Source: DASZHC01 sp035938215 (GTDB taxonomy: Bacteria > Verrucomicrobiota > Verrucomicrobiia > Chthoniobacterales > JAFAMB01). From it: a stretch of 48,864 nt of DNA. Each line of letters opens with the position of its first letter. Positions within the stretch are counted from its first letter, which is position 1. Shown here piece by piece: positions 17,093-25,299 of the stretch. Below the pieces are notes generated by a model. That model ran no database searches. It saw only the letters and a list, made by a program, of their open reading frames with translations, and was not told where the DNA came from. The stretch spans positions 1 through 48,864 of the forward strand of contig DASZHC010000006.1 of assembly GCA_035938215.1 (NCBI GenBank), given 5' to 3'. The position numbers and the translations under genes are program-made.

Positions 17093-18022
17093 TTACTTGT
17101 GATCGGTTGGTCCGGCCCCATTTCCTGCTCGAGGCGCACGGGTTACGATCTCGACCTCTTCCGTATCGTGAATCCGGCTGTAGTCCACGGTGAATCGGCC
17201 GTCGGGCGTTTCGGAATAAATTTCCACGAAGCGCCGGTTCCAGAGAATATCGTCGTACGAATAATCGGTTGCGCTCTGGACCGGCGCTGGAATTACGGTG
17301 TCGATGCAGACGATCGAGGCCATCAAGCGCGTGTCGCTCCTCTTCAAGTCTTCAGGAGTCTTCCCGTAGAGGGGGCTGCTTTCGTCGATCGTATGCCTGA
17401 GGGTCAGCGCCACCGGGAACGCGATGATGCGATCGAACTGAAGCTTAAGCGGATAAAACCGGCGAACATGCTCTTCTTCTTCTTGAATCCGTTCATCTCG
17501 GAAAAGCATCACGCGAAATTCGGCCTCAGCCATCGCGATGTGGCGCAAGTTGGCCACGCGAAGCATCAGCGTTGGTACTCCGTCGAAAGGCGAAATGACG
17601 GCACATTTGCTGAATAGGATCCTGGCGGTCGCTCGCGAAAACCGAATAAAGATGACGCCGGTGATAACGGCCATACCGAACATCCCAAGCACGATCTCGA
17701 CGGTCGTGATGCAGTGGCCGTAGAAGGTGTCCGGGTACATGTGCCCGTAGCCGACCGTGGCCAAAGTTTCCACGCTGAAAAAAAACGCCTCGGGAAACGA
17801 GCCTGGCGGCAGCTCGGCGATGCACCTGCCGCCAAGGACGTACAAGCCGGCAAAGACCAGATTGATCAGGATGTAAATCGCCAGGACCAGTGCAGCGAAC
17901 TGTGGCCAGGTTAGGGTCAGAATGAGATGATACGTGTCTCGCAAGTCGAATTTGGCGGTATTAATTTTAAGAAATTCCAAACGACCGGCCCGGACCGAGA
18001 TTGATCTGCCACTCTTACTCAT
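17093..18022 (-). CDS. Inward-rectifier-type potassium channel (KirBac)
   Basis: Prokaryotic Kir channel in the inner membrane. The 309-residue protein has TM1 at about 40-62, a pore helix, the K+ selectivity filter TVGYG at 89-93, TM2 at about 105-127, and a C-terminal immunoglobulin-like gating domain (about 140-290) beginning FSKCAVISPFDGVPTLMLRVANLR, which is strongly Kir-like. The length fits KirBac1.1/3.1. It is a single gene on the minus strand; physiological role of bacterial Kir channels is unsettled. Confidence 0.95.
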   Translation of the reverse strand: MSKSGRSISVRAGRLEFLKINTAKFDLRDTYHLILTLTWPQFAALVLAIYILINLVFAGLYVLGGRCIAELPPGSFPEAFFFSVETLATVGYGHMYPDTFYGHCITTVEIVLGMFGMAVITGVIFIRFSRATARILFSKCAVISPFDGVPTLMLRVANLRHIAMAEAEFRVMLFRDERIQEEEEHVRRFYPLKLQFDRIIAFPVALTLRHTIDESSPLYGKTPEDLKRSDTRLMASIVCIDTVIPAPVQSATDYSYDDILWNRRFVEIYSETPDGRFTVDYSRIHDTEEVEIVTRAPRAGNGAGPTDHK

Positions 18023-18037
18023 ACTGATCGAAAGAAA

Positions 18038-18066
18038 TATCTAACGAAACCGGATGTCATCAACAA
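18038..18066 (-). promoter_or_regulatory. Possible sigma-70-like promoter of the KirBac gene
   Basis: On the minus strand TTGTTG (18061-18066) and TAGATA (18038-18043) are separated by 17 bases, about 16 bases before the ATG. The implied leader is very short and no Shine-Dalgarno is present, so this is only a candidate. Confidence 0.25.
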
Positions 18067-18189
18067 TCCGCATCCAAAGTTTGGCCCGCCTAAATAGAGA
18101 GTCGAAACGCAAAGCTCAGGTGATTTGAAACACCCACAAGCCGTCGAGGCTTAGTCGATCGAAAAAAAGAGGGCCACGCCGACTAGAGC

Positions 18190-18310
18190 TAGTGTCCTGT
18201 CCCCAACATATATTTTGCCGGAAGTCAGCTGGCTGTTTTTCAAGGCGCGAACGAGCGCCCATATCTGAATCATACCGGCCGAGAGAGCAACGCGGAAAAA
18301 CGGCCAACGT
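18190..18310. repeat. Half copy of the TAGTGTCCTGTCCCC element
   Basis: Starts with TAGTGTCCTGTCCCC and continues ATATATTTTGCCGGAAGTCAG and TTTTTCAAGGCGCGAACGAG, closely matching the reverse complement of 31228-31361, but the opposite terminus is missing. No protein is encoded. It occupies the gap between the KirBac gene and the 18.6-kb small membrane protein gene. Confidence 0.7.
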
Positions 18311-18464
18311 CCCCGGTTCTATGACTAACTTCGGACCGACTATAAGGACGATTACGATTATTAAGATTTGGCGCCGCACGTCAGCGGGACAACGAGAACA
18401 AAGTCCCCGTGCTCATTCGCATAACGAGTCACAACTTTAAACCCAGATCCCGAAATTAGGGTAT

Positions 18465-18610
18465 CGTCCCTCGTCCTCGTGCTCGTCCTGGATTTATTGG
18501 GCTTCTGCGCCGAGAAAAGAGCCGATCTTCTTGGCAATTATTTGTTCCGTTAGTGTGACGGTGAGATGTTAGAATTCTCGAGGACGACGAGCACGAGAAC
18601 GAGGACGACT
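18465..18610. repeat. Large inverted repeat with TCGTCCTCGTGCTCGTCC arms
   Basis: The left arm (18465-18490) and right arm (18579-18610, AGGACGACGAGCACGAGAAC and following) are inverted, near-complementary and internally repetitive in a GAC/GAG step. The spacer is about 90 bases. Transcribed, it would fold into a long stem. It ends about 20 bases from the 3' end of the following minus-strand gene. I associate such arms with Chthoniobacterales genomes, from memory. Confidence 0.65.
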
Positions 18611-18630
18611 TCTCAACTTCGGAATTTAGA

Positions 18631-18888
18631 TTAAAAGGCTGACCCCAGGATCCCCGCTACGAAAAACAGGCCAATCAGCGTGGCAATTCCTACAAAGAGA
18701 AGTAACCCCGCGGCAATTTCCGTAATACCGGCTTTAATGTGTTCTACCCGCAGGAACTTTGGCCGTGCGAAATCAATTTCTTCGGCGGCCTCGAAATGCG
18801 CCCTATCCAGAGGAGACCGCAAATTTATTGGTGCTGCGACCGGCTCTGGTCCTGGCAGTAAGGTCTCCACGATGATGGATCGTTTCAT
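18631..18888 (-). CDS. Small single-pass membrane protein, unknown function
   Basis: An 85-residue protein: a polar N-terminal half with PLDRAHFEAAEEIDFARP and one C-terminal hydrophobic segment (about 55-82, GLLLFVGIATLIGLFFVAG) ending LGSAF. No family recognised. The start at 18886-18888 (MKRSIIVETLL) is preferred; an in-frame ATG at 18943-18945 would add 19 lysine-rich residues. Probably tail-anchored or a single-pass inner-membrane protein. Confidence 0.5.
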   Translation of the reverse strand: MKRSIIVETLLPGPEPVAAPINLRSPLDRAHFEAAEEIDFARPKFLRVEHIKAGITEIAAGLLLFVGIATLIGLFFVAGILGSAF

Positions 18889-19142
18889 TTTTAATGGTCT
18901 CTTAGATTTAGTGTTTATATGCAAATAAATGCGGTTAACCGACATAGGTCTTAGTTCGGCGCAGCATCCTTAACGCTTCGACGGATGATCGTAAATGGAA
19001 CGAAAGATCCATGAAAATTCCCGCGGGAAACATTCGAGCATTTCTCCCGAGGGAATTTGGCCCAAGCTCGGAGGAAGTTAAGCTATCAGCAACAGAACTT
19101 TTTACGCTTGGTTTGCCCAACCGCTTGTTTTATGACTTCTGT

Positions 19143-19700
19143 ATGATCAGGCAAGCGATGCGCAGCGACGCTGTCAAAGCTGTCCCGCTGATCCTGCAAG
19201 CGATCGGTCACATCGCATTTGTGTTAACCGGAACGACCGACAGCCAAGAGGTAGCCTCCATTTTAAGCGACTTTTTTGGACAGGAGGACAACCGCATCAG
19301 CTATCAAAATGCCCTGGTGATGGAAGAAGAAGGGGAGCTGGTCGGGGTGGCTATCTTCTATGACGGCGCCAAAGCCCGAGAGTTGGATGCACCGCTCGAG
19401 CGCGCGGCCGCCAAGAAGTCGGGTGATTCCAATTATTGTATCCCCACCGAACCGGAAGCGTCGGAGATTTACCTGGATACCCTCAGCGTGAGTCCGCGTT
19501 GCCAAGGCAAAGGCTACGGTAGCAGATTGATCGAAGCGGGGTGCGATTGGGCCCGCAAGCTCGGGCACCATCGCATGGCGCTCCTGGTCGAGGTGGACCA
19601 TGCGGCGCCCAAACGGCTGTACGAGCGACTCGGGTTTTGCACGGACTACACCAAGCGGATCGCGGGACAGGAATACTTTCACATGGTACGGAGTTTGTGA
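19143..19700 (+). CDS. GNAT family N-acetyltransferase
   Basis: Transfers acetyl from acetyl-CoA to an unknown amine. With the start at 19143 (MIRQAMRSDAVKAV) the protein is about 185 residues, matching the family N-terminus. The acetyl-CoA P-loop is SPRCQGKGYGSRLIEAG and motif B is AAPKRLYERLGF near the C-terminus. An upstream in-frame ATG at 19011 would add 44 residues without family resemblance but cannot be excluded. It is followed by repeat sequence. Confidence 0.85.
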   Translation: MIRQAMRSDAVKAVPLILQAIGHIAFVLTGTTDSQEVASILSDFFGQEDNRISYQNALVMEEEGELVGVAIFYDGAKARELDAPLERAAAKKSGDSNYCIPTEPEASEIYLDTLSVSPRCQGKGYGSRLIEAGCDWARKLGHHRMALLVEVDHAAPKRLYERLGFCTDYTKRIAGQEYFHMVRSL

Positions 19701-19882
19701 TGCACCAAGGCGTCCGGGGTTTGCTTCGAAAGCACGTCGCATTCACCTACCGCAACGGCGTCTTGGCTGATCTCAATGCGCTGATTCCATCCAACTCGGC
19801 TTCACAATCACGGACGCTGCCCCAGGCCAGGGCTGAGAGAACCCAAAGCCCGGCAGCAAAACCACTGATTACCGATTTTAAA

Positions 19883-20028
19883 CATCCTCCGTGACCTCCG
19901 TGGCCTCCGTGCGATGATTCTTCTCGGATTTCCAACGCTGCCCCGATTGAGCTGTCCAGGATGGCTTTATCTGGTGAATCATGAAGGGGACAAAAGGCTC
20001 GCACGGAGGTCACCGTGGGCACGGAGTA
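19883..20028. repeat. Inverted repeat, CTCCGTGACCTCCGTGGCCTC family
   Basis: The left arm (19880-19911) and the right arm (19998-20028, CGCACGGAGGTCACCGTGGG) are inverted, with an internal tandem of CCTCCGTG units and a spacer of about 85 bases. No gene lies in 19701-20045. Confidence 0.65.
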
Positions 20029-20045
20029 GCTGAATACATCCTACA

Positions 20046-20496
20046 ATGTTTGTGGACGTTACTAATTTTAAAAAGGATGGCCTTTGTACTTTCATTCTGG
20101 CTGCTGCTGACCTTGGTGTTCATCCCGCCTCCCTCCGAGTTCGAGGGCGATTAGTTGCCTGGCGGAGAGGTATACCTCGGATATCAAGGCCTGTCCTTGG
20201 CTGGTTAGAGTCCTTGAAGGGCAAACCACATGTCCGGTGGATTCGCTCGCACGACGAGATCCCTGAGCATCTGGACGCGATCGGTCAGCCGCCCGCAGGC
20301 TGGAAGGCACCGGATCTTGGCGTCCAGCTGCCGCTCGACTTGATACGCGAACCGAACACGCCGGCCGCCGCGGTCACGCTGGGCCTGACCTTGCCAGGTA
20401 CGCGAGGTGGTCGGCGCGGAAACAGCGTTCGGCTGCGCGCGGGCCTCCACCGATGCCGACGCGGCCGGTCGGGGCAACTTCGTCTCGCCAACGCCA
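20046..20496. other. Open but unrecognised stretch, possible decayed gene
   Basis: The plus strand is open in one frame from 20046 to 20543 and another frame starts MAFVLSFWLLLTLVFIPPP, like the front of an exported protein, then stops. Neither matches a family I know and the 3' part overlaps the solid DUF4260 gene on the other strand. I regard it as remnant sequence and make no functional call. Confidence 0.25.
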
Positions 20497-20853
20497 TCAG
20501 AGGCGTTGCAAATGTGTGTCGCGGAATCGGGTTGGATACTTGAGACCGTACCCGAGCAGTCGATCGACGCCGATGTGGGCGGTCCAAATCAACCCATAAG
20601 GCAGCAACCAGAGCTGCTTGTAAACGACCGAAAATCCGATGAAAAGCAGCGGTGCCACCAGCGTGTGGACTAGGTTATAGAGGGCTGCCCCAAACCGTAC
20701 GCCCGAAAAATAGCCCAACATCGAAAGATCTGGTACCAGGACCAGCACGACAAATACGACCCAGCTGGCTCCTGCTTCTCCGTAAGCAAGCAGGCTTGCG
20801 CCAAATACAATGCCGCCCTCAGCGCGGAGAAGCAAACTCGGACGCGTAAGCAC
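20497..20853 (-). CDS. DUF4260 family membrane protein
   Basis: A 118-residue polytopic membrane protein with three or four hydrophobic segments. The conserved block MLGYFSGVRFGAALYNLVH and the C-terminal WTAHIGVDRLLGYGLKYP followed by FRDTHL are characteristic of DUF4260. Function unknown. GTG start at 20851-20853. Single gene. Confidence 0.85.
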   Translation of the reverse strand: MLTRPSLLLRAEGGIVFGASLLAYGEAGASWVVFVVLVLVPDLSMLGYFSGVRFGAALYNLVHTLVAPLLFIGFSVVYKQLWLLPYGLIWTAHIGVDRLLGYGLKYPTRFRDTHLQRL

Positions 20854-21032
20854 GCTTCACCCATAACACAATACACGGTTCTCCAGCGAGCCAGAAATTC
20901 ACGCCGTACCTCTGCCATTTTTCAACAGACCTCCGTTAGGGCATTCCGGTGCAATCACCAAAACATCGTTGATCCACTTCCGCTATCGGAGTACCAGGTT
21001 CTAGACTAACCTAGACCTAAAGACAGATCAAC

Positions 21033-21413
21033 ATGAGCGAACGACCACCTCCAGCCGAATACCTGGTAATTGCCCGGGGACAGTGGGACAGAACCCTATC
21101 GCGGGATGAAATACAGAAAGTAATCGACCAATTCTACACCTGGCTCGATCAATTGGTTAATGAGGGAAAAATGAGGCGCGGGCAACGGCTCATGTATGAA
21201 GGCAGAACAATCGCGCGGCAAAATGTGATAACAGACGGCCCTTTTGGCGAATCCAAGGAAGTGATCGGCGGCTATTGGTTCATTCTCGCTGATAACCTCG
21301 ACGAAGCCGCGCAGATCGCTAAGGGCAACCCCTGTCTGGACTGCGGTCTGTTCTTCGAAATCAGGCCGATCGACCCGCACCGTGCTACCCCCGACAATAC
21401 CCCGCAGGCCTGA
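21033..21413 (+). CDS. YCII-related (DGPF-type) domain protein
   Basis: A 126-residue ferredoxin-like-fold protein. It shows the family layout YLVIARGQWDRTLS, a central VITDGPFGESKEVIGGYWF and ADNLDEAAQIAKGNPCL, as in DGPF/YCII proteins that are often encoded beside ECF sigma factors. A decayed ECF sigma gene lies about 3 kb downstream (24152), a suggestive but distant link. Function unknown. Confidence 0.85.
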   Translation: MSERPPPAEYLVIARGQWDRTLSRDEIQKVIDQFYTWLDQLVNEGKMRRGQRLMYEGRTIARQNVITDGPFGESKEVIGGYWFILADNLDEAAQIAKGNPCLDCGLFFEIRPIDPHRATPDNTPQA

Positions 21414-21685
21414 TAACGATGCTCGGTGGGGCCTGGAGGGTTTGAGGTTCGGGGTTTGGAGTTTGGAGTTCGGGGTTCTGAATTCTGTCTTCTCGGGGCT
21501 GCGGTCCCTCGCAGCCGCGGTGCGCCGTAAATTGAACACCGGTTTCACGGCGCCGACGGAGCGGACGCCCTCCAGCTCCAGGGGATCGGCCAGCAATGGC
21601 CCTCGGGTCGTGGCAACGATGATCAGGGGATCGGCCAGCAACGGCGTGCACGCAGATTTAACTCGGATCGCCAAAATCTAGGCAG
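21414..21685. other. Low-complexity intergenic stretch with short direct repeats
   Basis: GAGGTTCGGGGTTTGGAG-like units are tandemly repeated at about 21444-21478, and GGGGATCGGCCAGCAA occurs twice (21580-21600 and 21627-21645) about 47 bases apart. No gene is supported. Confidence 0.5.
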
Positions 21686-22333
21686 TCAATATGGGACAGC
21701 GTTCAACTGCAGTCGCGCTCGAAGGATAGAGGCGATTGCCGATTGGAATTGTTCAGGGAAGTTTTTTGGAACTTGCGGCAAACGAGCGCCTACGTAACCG
21801 TCAGGGCGAACCAGGACAGCTCCGGTTGGGGAAATACCGTAAAGTTCTTCGAAGCTGTCGGCAACAAAATCGCTTCCATTTCGAAAGACCGCGACCGAAT
21901 CAGTTTGCAGCTTTGCTGATTGATAGGCTGCTCCGGTCAGCAGAGCGAATTTCCCACCGAAAAGATCAAGTGTGGAAAGCTTCGCCCCTGGCCGCTCGAT
22001 CCATAAATGAGGCGCGCGTGATCCCGACCGAGCAGAAGGTTTTTAGTCGTTGATCGGATCGTCTACAACCAGCGGCTGAGTACCATCTGGCAGCAAAGCT
22101 CCACGCGGGTAGTTGATGCCGAGATCCTGCCCGAGGCCGGCTCCGCGGGTCCGGCTTTGAGCAATCAAGTCGCCGACTTTGTCCCAATCATTTTTCAAGG
22201 CACTTGAGATTACATCGAAAAACTCGTCGGCGTTGCGGTTGTTGTTTTGCATTGTCGAGAATGCTGCGTCACGCCGTTCTTCCTGGTAAGTGTCGAGAAG
22301 GGAATCTCCCGCTGAGCCATTTCTAGTTTCCAA
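21686..22333 (-). pseudogene. FAD-dependent aromatic monooxygenase (PheA/TfdB type), 3' remnant
   Basis: Only about the last 215 residues of a class A flavoprotein hydroxylase remain. The first frame carries DLGINYPRGALLPDGTQP and VDDPIND and stops near 22051. Inserting one base (TATAAA for TAAAA) restores YKPSARSGSRAPHLWIERPG and, further on, STLDLFGGKFALLTG and GAVLVRPDGYVGARLP, the thioredoxin-like C-terminal domain of phenol hydroxylase relatives. The GxGxxG flavin-binding N-terminal half is missing, so this is a true pseudogene with an additional frameshift. Confidence 0.8.
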
Positions 22334-22433
22334 GCCAGGTTATGGGCACTCTGCAATCGGAGTTGCAGAACGGGACGACGGCTTTCCGGTCTGTGGATGG
22401 TGATTCAACCGCTTCCATGCGATGAAGATTCAC

Positions 22434-22504
22434 GGTAGGGCGAAGCTCCGCCTGAGCCGGGGACGACGCGGCAACCCCGGCTCGGACGGAGCCTCGCCCT
22501 ACCC
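22434..22504. repeat. Inverted repeat, GGTAGGGCGAAGCTCCGCC family
   Basis: Arms 22434-22462 and 22475-22504 are near-perfect inverted copies with a 12-base loop. Same family as 5339-5421. Confidence 0.75.
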
Positions 22505-22540
22505 GGAAACTCCTGACTTCTTCACTTGCGCGTCTGTGGT

Positions 22541-23342
22541 TTACAAGTGTGTAAACAAGGAAAAGCAGCCCCGATAGACGCAGTTCAAGTCGCCATGAAA
22601 CTCGGCCAGCGCAGGCGGCGACGCGGTCGAGCCATTGAGCTTTCCGTCCTCAGAACGGTTATTCTCGCTGTCCACGCTAAACCACCAGATTTCGCCATTT
22701 TTGGCCCTGCCTTGATGGACGCAATAGAGCTTGTTGCCTGACACAGCGAGCGATGGCGGGTCGGTGACGCCGAACTCGATATCGGTATCCTGGGGAGAGG
22801 TCCAGTCCGTATTTCCAGTCTTAGCAGCAGTATACCAGAGCTTGTAGCTGCGCGGACCGGTGACCGCATTGGCAATACCCACGGTAATCGCACCGCCGAC
22901 AGCACCCGGGGCGGCCCCGCAGCGGCACCCACATAGCCGCCGATGGAGCCGCCGATGGAGGCCCCGCTGGCGGCGCCCGCGCCCACACTTGCGGTCTCGT
23001 ATCCCTCGTGGAACGCGTGCGGCTTTCCATTGTAGGCCGCTAGCGCCGGCCAAAGCTTTTTATCGTACACGATAAGAGCCGGCGCGCTGTTCGTTCCATA
23101 GTTGGTGTTCGTGTCTTTTGGAGATTCCCATTTTTCGCCATTGAAGCCAGTGTACCAGATTCGGCTGGTCGGTTCATGGAGACCCGACGACGTCGACCCG
23201 TGGCGTGTTGCCCGAGACTTTGATGTTGGTAGCCGGTGTTTTTGAGCTTCCATTCGGCAACGTTAGGATAATCTTTGGAGTCGCCTGCGAAGAGCGACGA
23301 GGCAAGCAAGACCATCGTGGTCAGTACAAGTGATGCCTTCAT
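22541..23342 (-). pseudogene. Secreted beta-propeller-like repeat protein, broken by two frameshifts
   Basis: Joining three frames gives an exported protein. Frame 1 (from ATG 23340-23342) has a signal peptide MKASLVLTTMVLLASSLFAG. Frame 2 carries RIWYTGFNGEKWESPKDTN...APALIVYDKKL and GKPHAFHEG, then a glycine-zipper stretch (AASGASIGGSIGGYVGAAAG). Frame 3 resumes with SYKLWYTAAKTGNTDWTSPQ...PSLAVSGNKLYCVHQG and NGEIWWFSVD. The repeated W-Y-T...W-x-S-P-x-D...P-A-L...K-L-Y pattern resembles lectin/BNR-like blades. The insertion of a membrane-like Gly zipper between blades is odd. Ligand unknown. Confidence 0.6.
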
Positions 23343-23505
23343 ATGAGCGCGACGTCGATTGCAGAGGGGCAGTTGGTTCGTAAGGGAGTTCCTTGTGAGT
23401 GACTGCATTGACTTATCCGCGGAGCATCTAGACGATAGCCGGCCATCGTAAATAGAACCAAGGGGGCCCATGCGCTGTTGGTGAAAGCCCTCGAGCCCCG
23501 ACAAA

Positions 23506-23536
23506 GGGAGGGACGGGCTCCGTCCCGTCCCATTTT
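23506..23536. repeat. Hairpin GGGACGGGCTCCGTCCCGTCCC followed by a T run
   Basis: A strong palindrome followed on the plus strand by ATTTTTT. It belongs to the hairpin family at 7903 and 26411 and has the form of an intrinsic terminator, though no plus-strand gene lies immediately upstream. Confidence 0.55.
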
Positions 23537-23577
23537 TTCCCGCTTCCGAAGATTTGTCTCGCTTCATTTTCGCTTCC

Positions 23578-23604
23578 GCCTGGCCCCGTTTACCGGGGCC
23601 AGGC
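23578..23604 (-). terminator. Hairpin downstream of the LysM gene
   Basis: A perfect 11-bp stem (GCCTGGCCCCG and its inverse) with a 5-base loop lies 50 bases beyond the LysM gene stop. No T tract follows on the minus strand, so termination is likely but not certain. Confidence 0.4.
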
Positions 23605-23654
23605 CGATTGCTGAACTGAATAATGGACCGGGCAAGCCGTGAAGTCCGAACTAC

Positions 23655-23891
23655 TCATGGAATGGTAAGTTGTGTACCCACTACAATAACCGGGTTATCT
23701 TGAGGTATATGGTTGGCATCCGCGATCTTTCTCCATTGGTTGCCATCGCCGTAGTAAGCCTGGGCAATATCGAACAAAGTGTCGCCGGATTGGACGGTGT
23801 ACGGATTACCCATTTTTTGAACGGCTGCTTCAGCTGTATGAAGCATCATAACTGGTAGCAGGAATAGCAGTGACTTAACGATAGTTTTCAT
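23655..23891 (-). CDS. Small exported LysM-domain protein
   Basis: A 78-residue protein: signal peptide (about 1-22, MKTIVKSLLFLLPVMMLHTAEA) followed by a single LysM domain, YTVQSGDTLFDIAQAYYGDG...NHIPQDNPVIVVGTQLTIP, which binds peptidoglycan glycan chains. The start at 23889-23891 is chosen because it gives a clean signal peptide; upstream in-frame residues to 23999 do not. No Shine-Dalgarno. Standalone LysM peptides are usually periplasmic wall-binding accessories. Confidence 0.85.
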   Translation of the reverse strand: MKTIVKSLLFLLPVMMLHTAEAAVQKMGNPYTVQSGDTLFDIAQAYYGDGNQWRKIADANHIPQDNPVIVVGTQLTIP

Positions 23892-24151
23892 TTGTTTTTT
23901 ATTAGGTCGATTTAGTTGCTTGTTAGTTCGCGATTTTGAAATGCAAACCAGCGGGTCTTTCCGGCTCCAGACTATTTTAGGAAAGGCGCCGTGTCGCATC
24001 GCTTGTGATGATTAAATATCACGTTTACTGATAGCGGATCTGTTCGTCCAAAGCGGCAACCAAGCGCGTTAGAACGGTTGCTGGTTTGCTTAGGCCCTGC
24101 TGTATTACGAGATCAGCGGGGCCGTTGAGTCGACGCGCCTATGTTTAATCT

Positions 24152-24370
24152 ATGAGCGAATCCGCGACACACGCTGCAATGTGAGGTCATTGCGCGCAAT
24201 TCGTATGGCCAACTTAACGCCCATATTTGGGCGCGCTCGGGTGATGTCACCGACGCGGAAGACGCGCTCAGCGACGTGTTCGTCGTGGCTGGGAGCGATG
24301 GCCTCCGAAGGGCATTCCACAAAAACCGGAAGCGTGGCTGCTGCAAGTTGCGCTCAACCCATATGATGAT
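24152..24370 (+). pseudogene. ECF sigma factor remnant (DUF6596/SigJ-like), frameshifted
   Basis: ATG at 24152 opens MSESATHAA, after which a frameshift near 24180 leads to EVIARNSYGQLNAHIWARSG then DVTDAEDALSDVFVVA. A second one-base loss near 24289 leads to WERWPPKGIPQKPEAWLLQV and ALN. This is the region-2 core of the large ECF sigma factors (AED..SDAF..A, then WP..G.P..PEAWLL). Regions 3-4 and the C-terminal extension are absent. It cannot make a functional sigma factor as read. Confidence 0.75.
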
Positions 24371-24581
24371 GCCGCCCGTTGCAATCAAGGTCGGCAAAAG
24401 TTCCCAGAAGCTTCTCCAGCAAATCGCCGAGGAAGCGGAGACCGCCGCGGTAACGCATGAACAGATAGTGCTGCTTTATGAGGGCTTGGCGGCTGGAATC
24501 CCAAGGGCGGCGCGCGCTCTTTTGATTTCGATGGTTGAGAGAATGCGGGAAGCATTACCGAATTTGCTTGATGGGCTGTAA
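24363..24581 (+). CDS. Possible small protein (72 aa), unrecognised
   Basis: An open frame from ATG 24363 encoding a helical, alanine/glutamate-rich peptide (VGKSSQKLLQQIAEEAETAA then THEQIVLLYEGLAAGIPRAA). Its start overlaps the end of the sigma-factor remnant and its end overlaps the 3' end of ybaK on the other strand. It could be a rearranged fragment; no family recognised. Confidence 0.25.
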   Translation: MMMPPVAIKVGKSSQKLLQQIAEEAETAAVTHEQIVLLYEGLAAGIPRAARALLISMVERMREALPNLLDGL

Positions 24582-25043
24582 TTTGACGGCAAAGTCTTCG
24601 ACCCGCGGCTCAGCGATGCGTTCGTAATCGGAAAAACTGAGCTTGATGGCGTCGGTATGAGTTCCGGCTTCGAAAACGATATAGTCCTCCGCGGTCAAAC
24701 TCTTGTCCACGTAGGTTGGTAACCCGTACAGAACACCGAATGGCGGCATCGCTCCCGGAGCGCAGTCCGGAAATAGCGATTCGAATTCTTTTTCACTCTC
24801 CAGGGAAACTGGCTCGGCGCTAATCTTTTCCAGCTTTTCCAGGTCGATCCGCTGGTTTGCGGCCAGAACCATCATTAAATGCTGACTCCCGGACTTCGTC
24901 ATTACAACCTTGGCATGGTGACGTCCCTTGATATGCTCGGCTGCCGCGATCGTTTGCGCGGTAAAGGCTTCGGGATGATGCAGAATCTCGTAGGTAACTT
25001 TGTTCTCGTTCAAAAAATCGATGAGTTTTTTCGGTATCTCCAT
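24555..25043 (-). CDS. YbaK/EbsC family aminoacyl-tRNA deacylase
   Basis: Trans-editing enzyme that hydrolyses mischarged tRNAs (Cys-tRNAPro or Ala-tRNAPro in characterised members). The 162-residue protein has the family N-terminus (VTYEILHHPEAFTAQTIAAA), the conserved KVVMTKSG with the active-site Lys, LAANQRIDLEKL, the GAMPPFGVLYGLPTYVD loop and IVFEAGTHTDAIKLSFSDY. GGAGG eight bases before ATG 25041-25043 fixes the start. Confidence 0.9.
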   Translation of the reverse strand: MEIPKKLIDFLNENKVTYEILHHPEAFTAQTIAAAEHIKGRHHAKVVMTKSGSQHLMMVLAANQRIDLEKLEKISAEPVSLESEKEFESLFPDCAPGAMPPFGVLYGLPTYVDKSLTAEDYIVFEAGTHTDAIKLSFSDYERIAEPRVEDFAVKLQPIKQIR

Positions 25044-25299
25044 AAACCACCTCCGCTTCGGTTTACCGGGTTGGCGCACCCAAGCATCTTTTTGGCAAAT
25101 GTTAACCGTTTTATTGCATAGAGTCGAGTTCTCGCCACTCTCCGGCTCCGGGGCGCCAAATTCGTGGAAGAAAATGGCGACCGTCCCGGGGGTTGGACTG
25201 TTTCTAATCCCTTTGGACCATTTTCACGTCGTCCAGCCCGACTATCTTCAAACGGTATCCACTGTCGTATTGTCTAAGGGACAGTGAAGCGAGGCAGCT

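Noticed and set aside
20205..20477. 90-residue minus-strand frame downstream of DUF4260
   Set aside because: Overlaps another open frame on the opposite strand and neither shows family features; GC-rich chance opening is likely.
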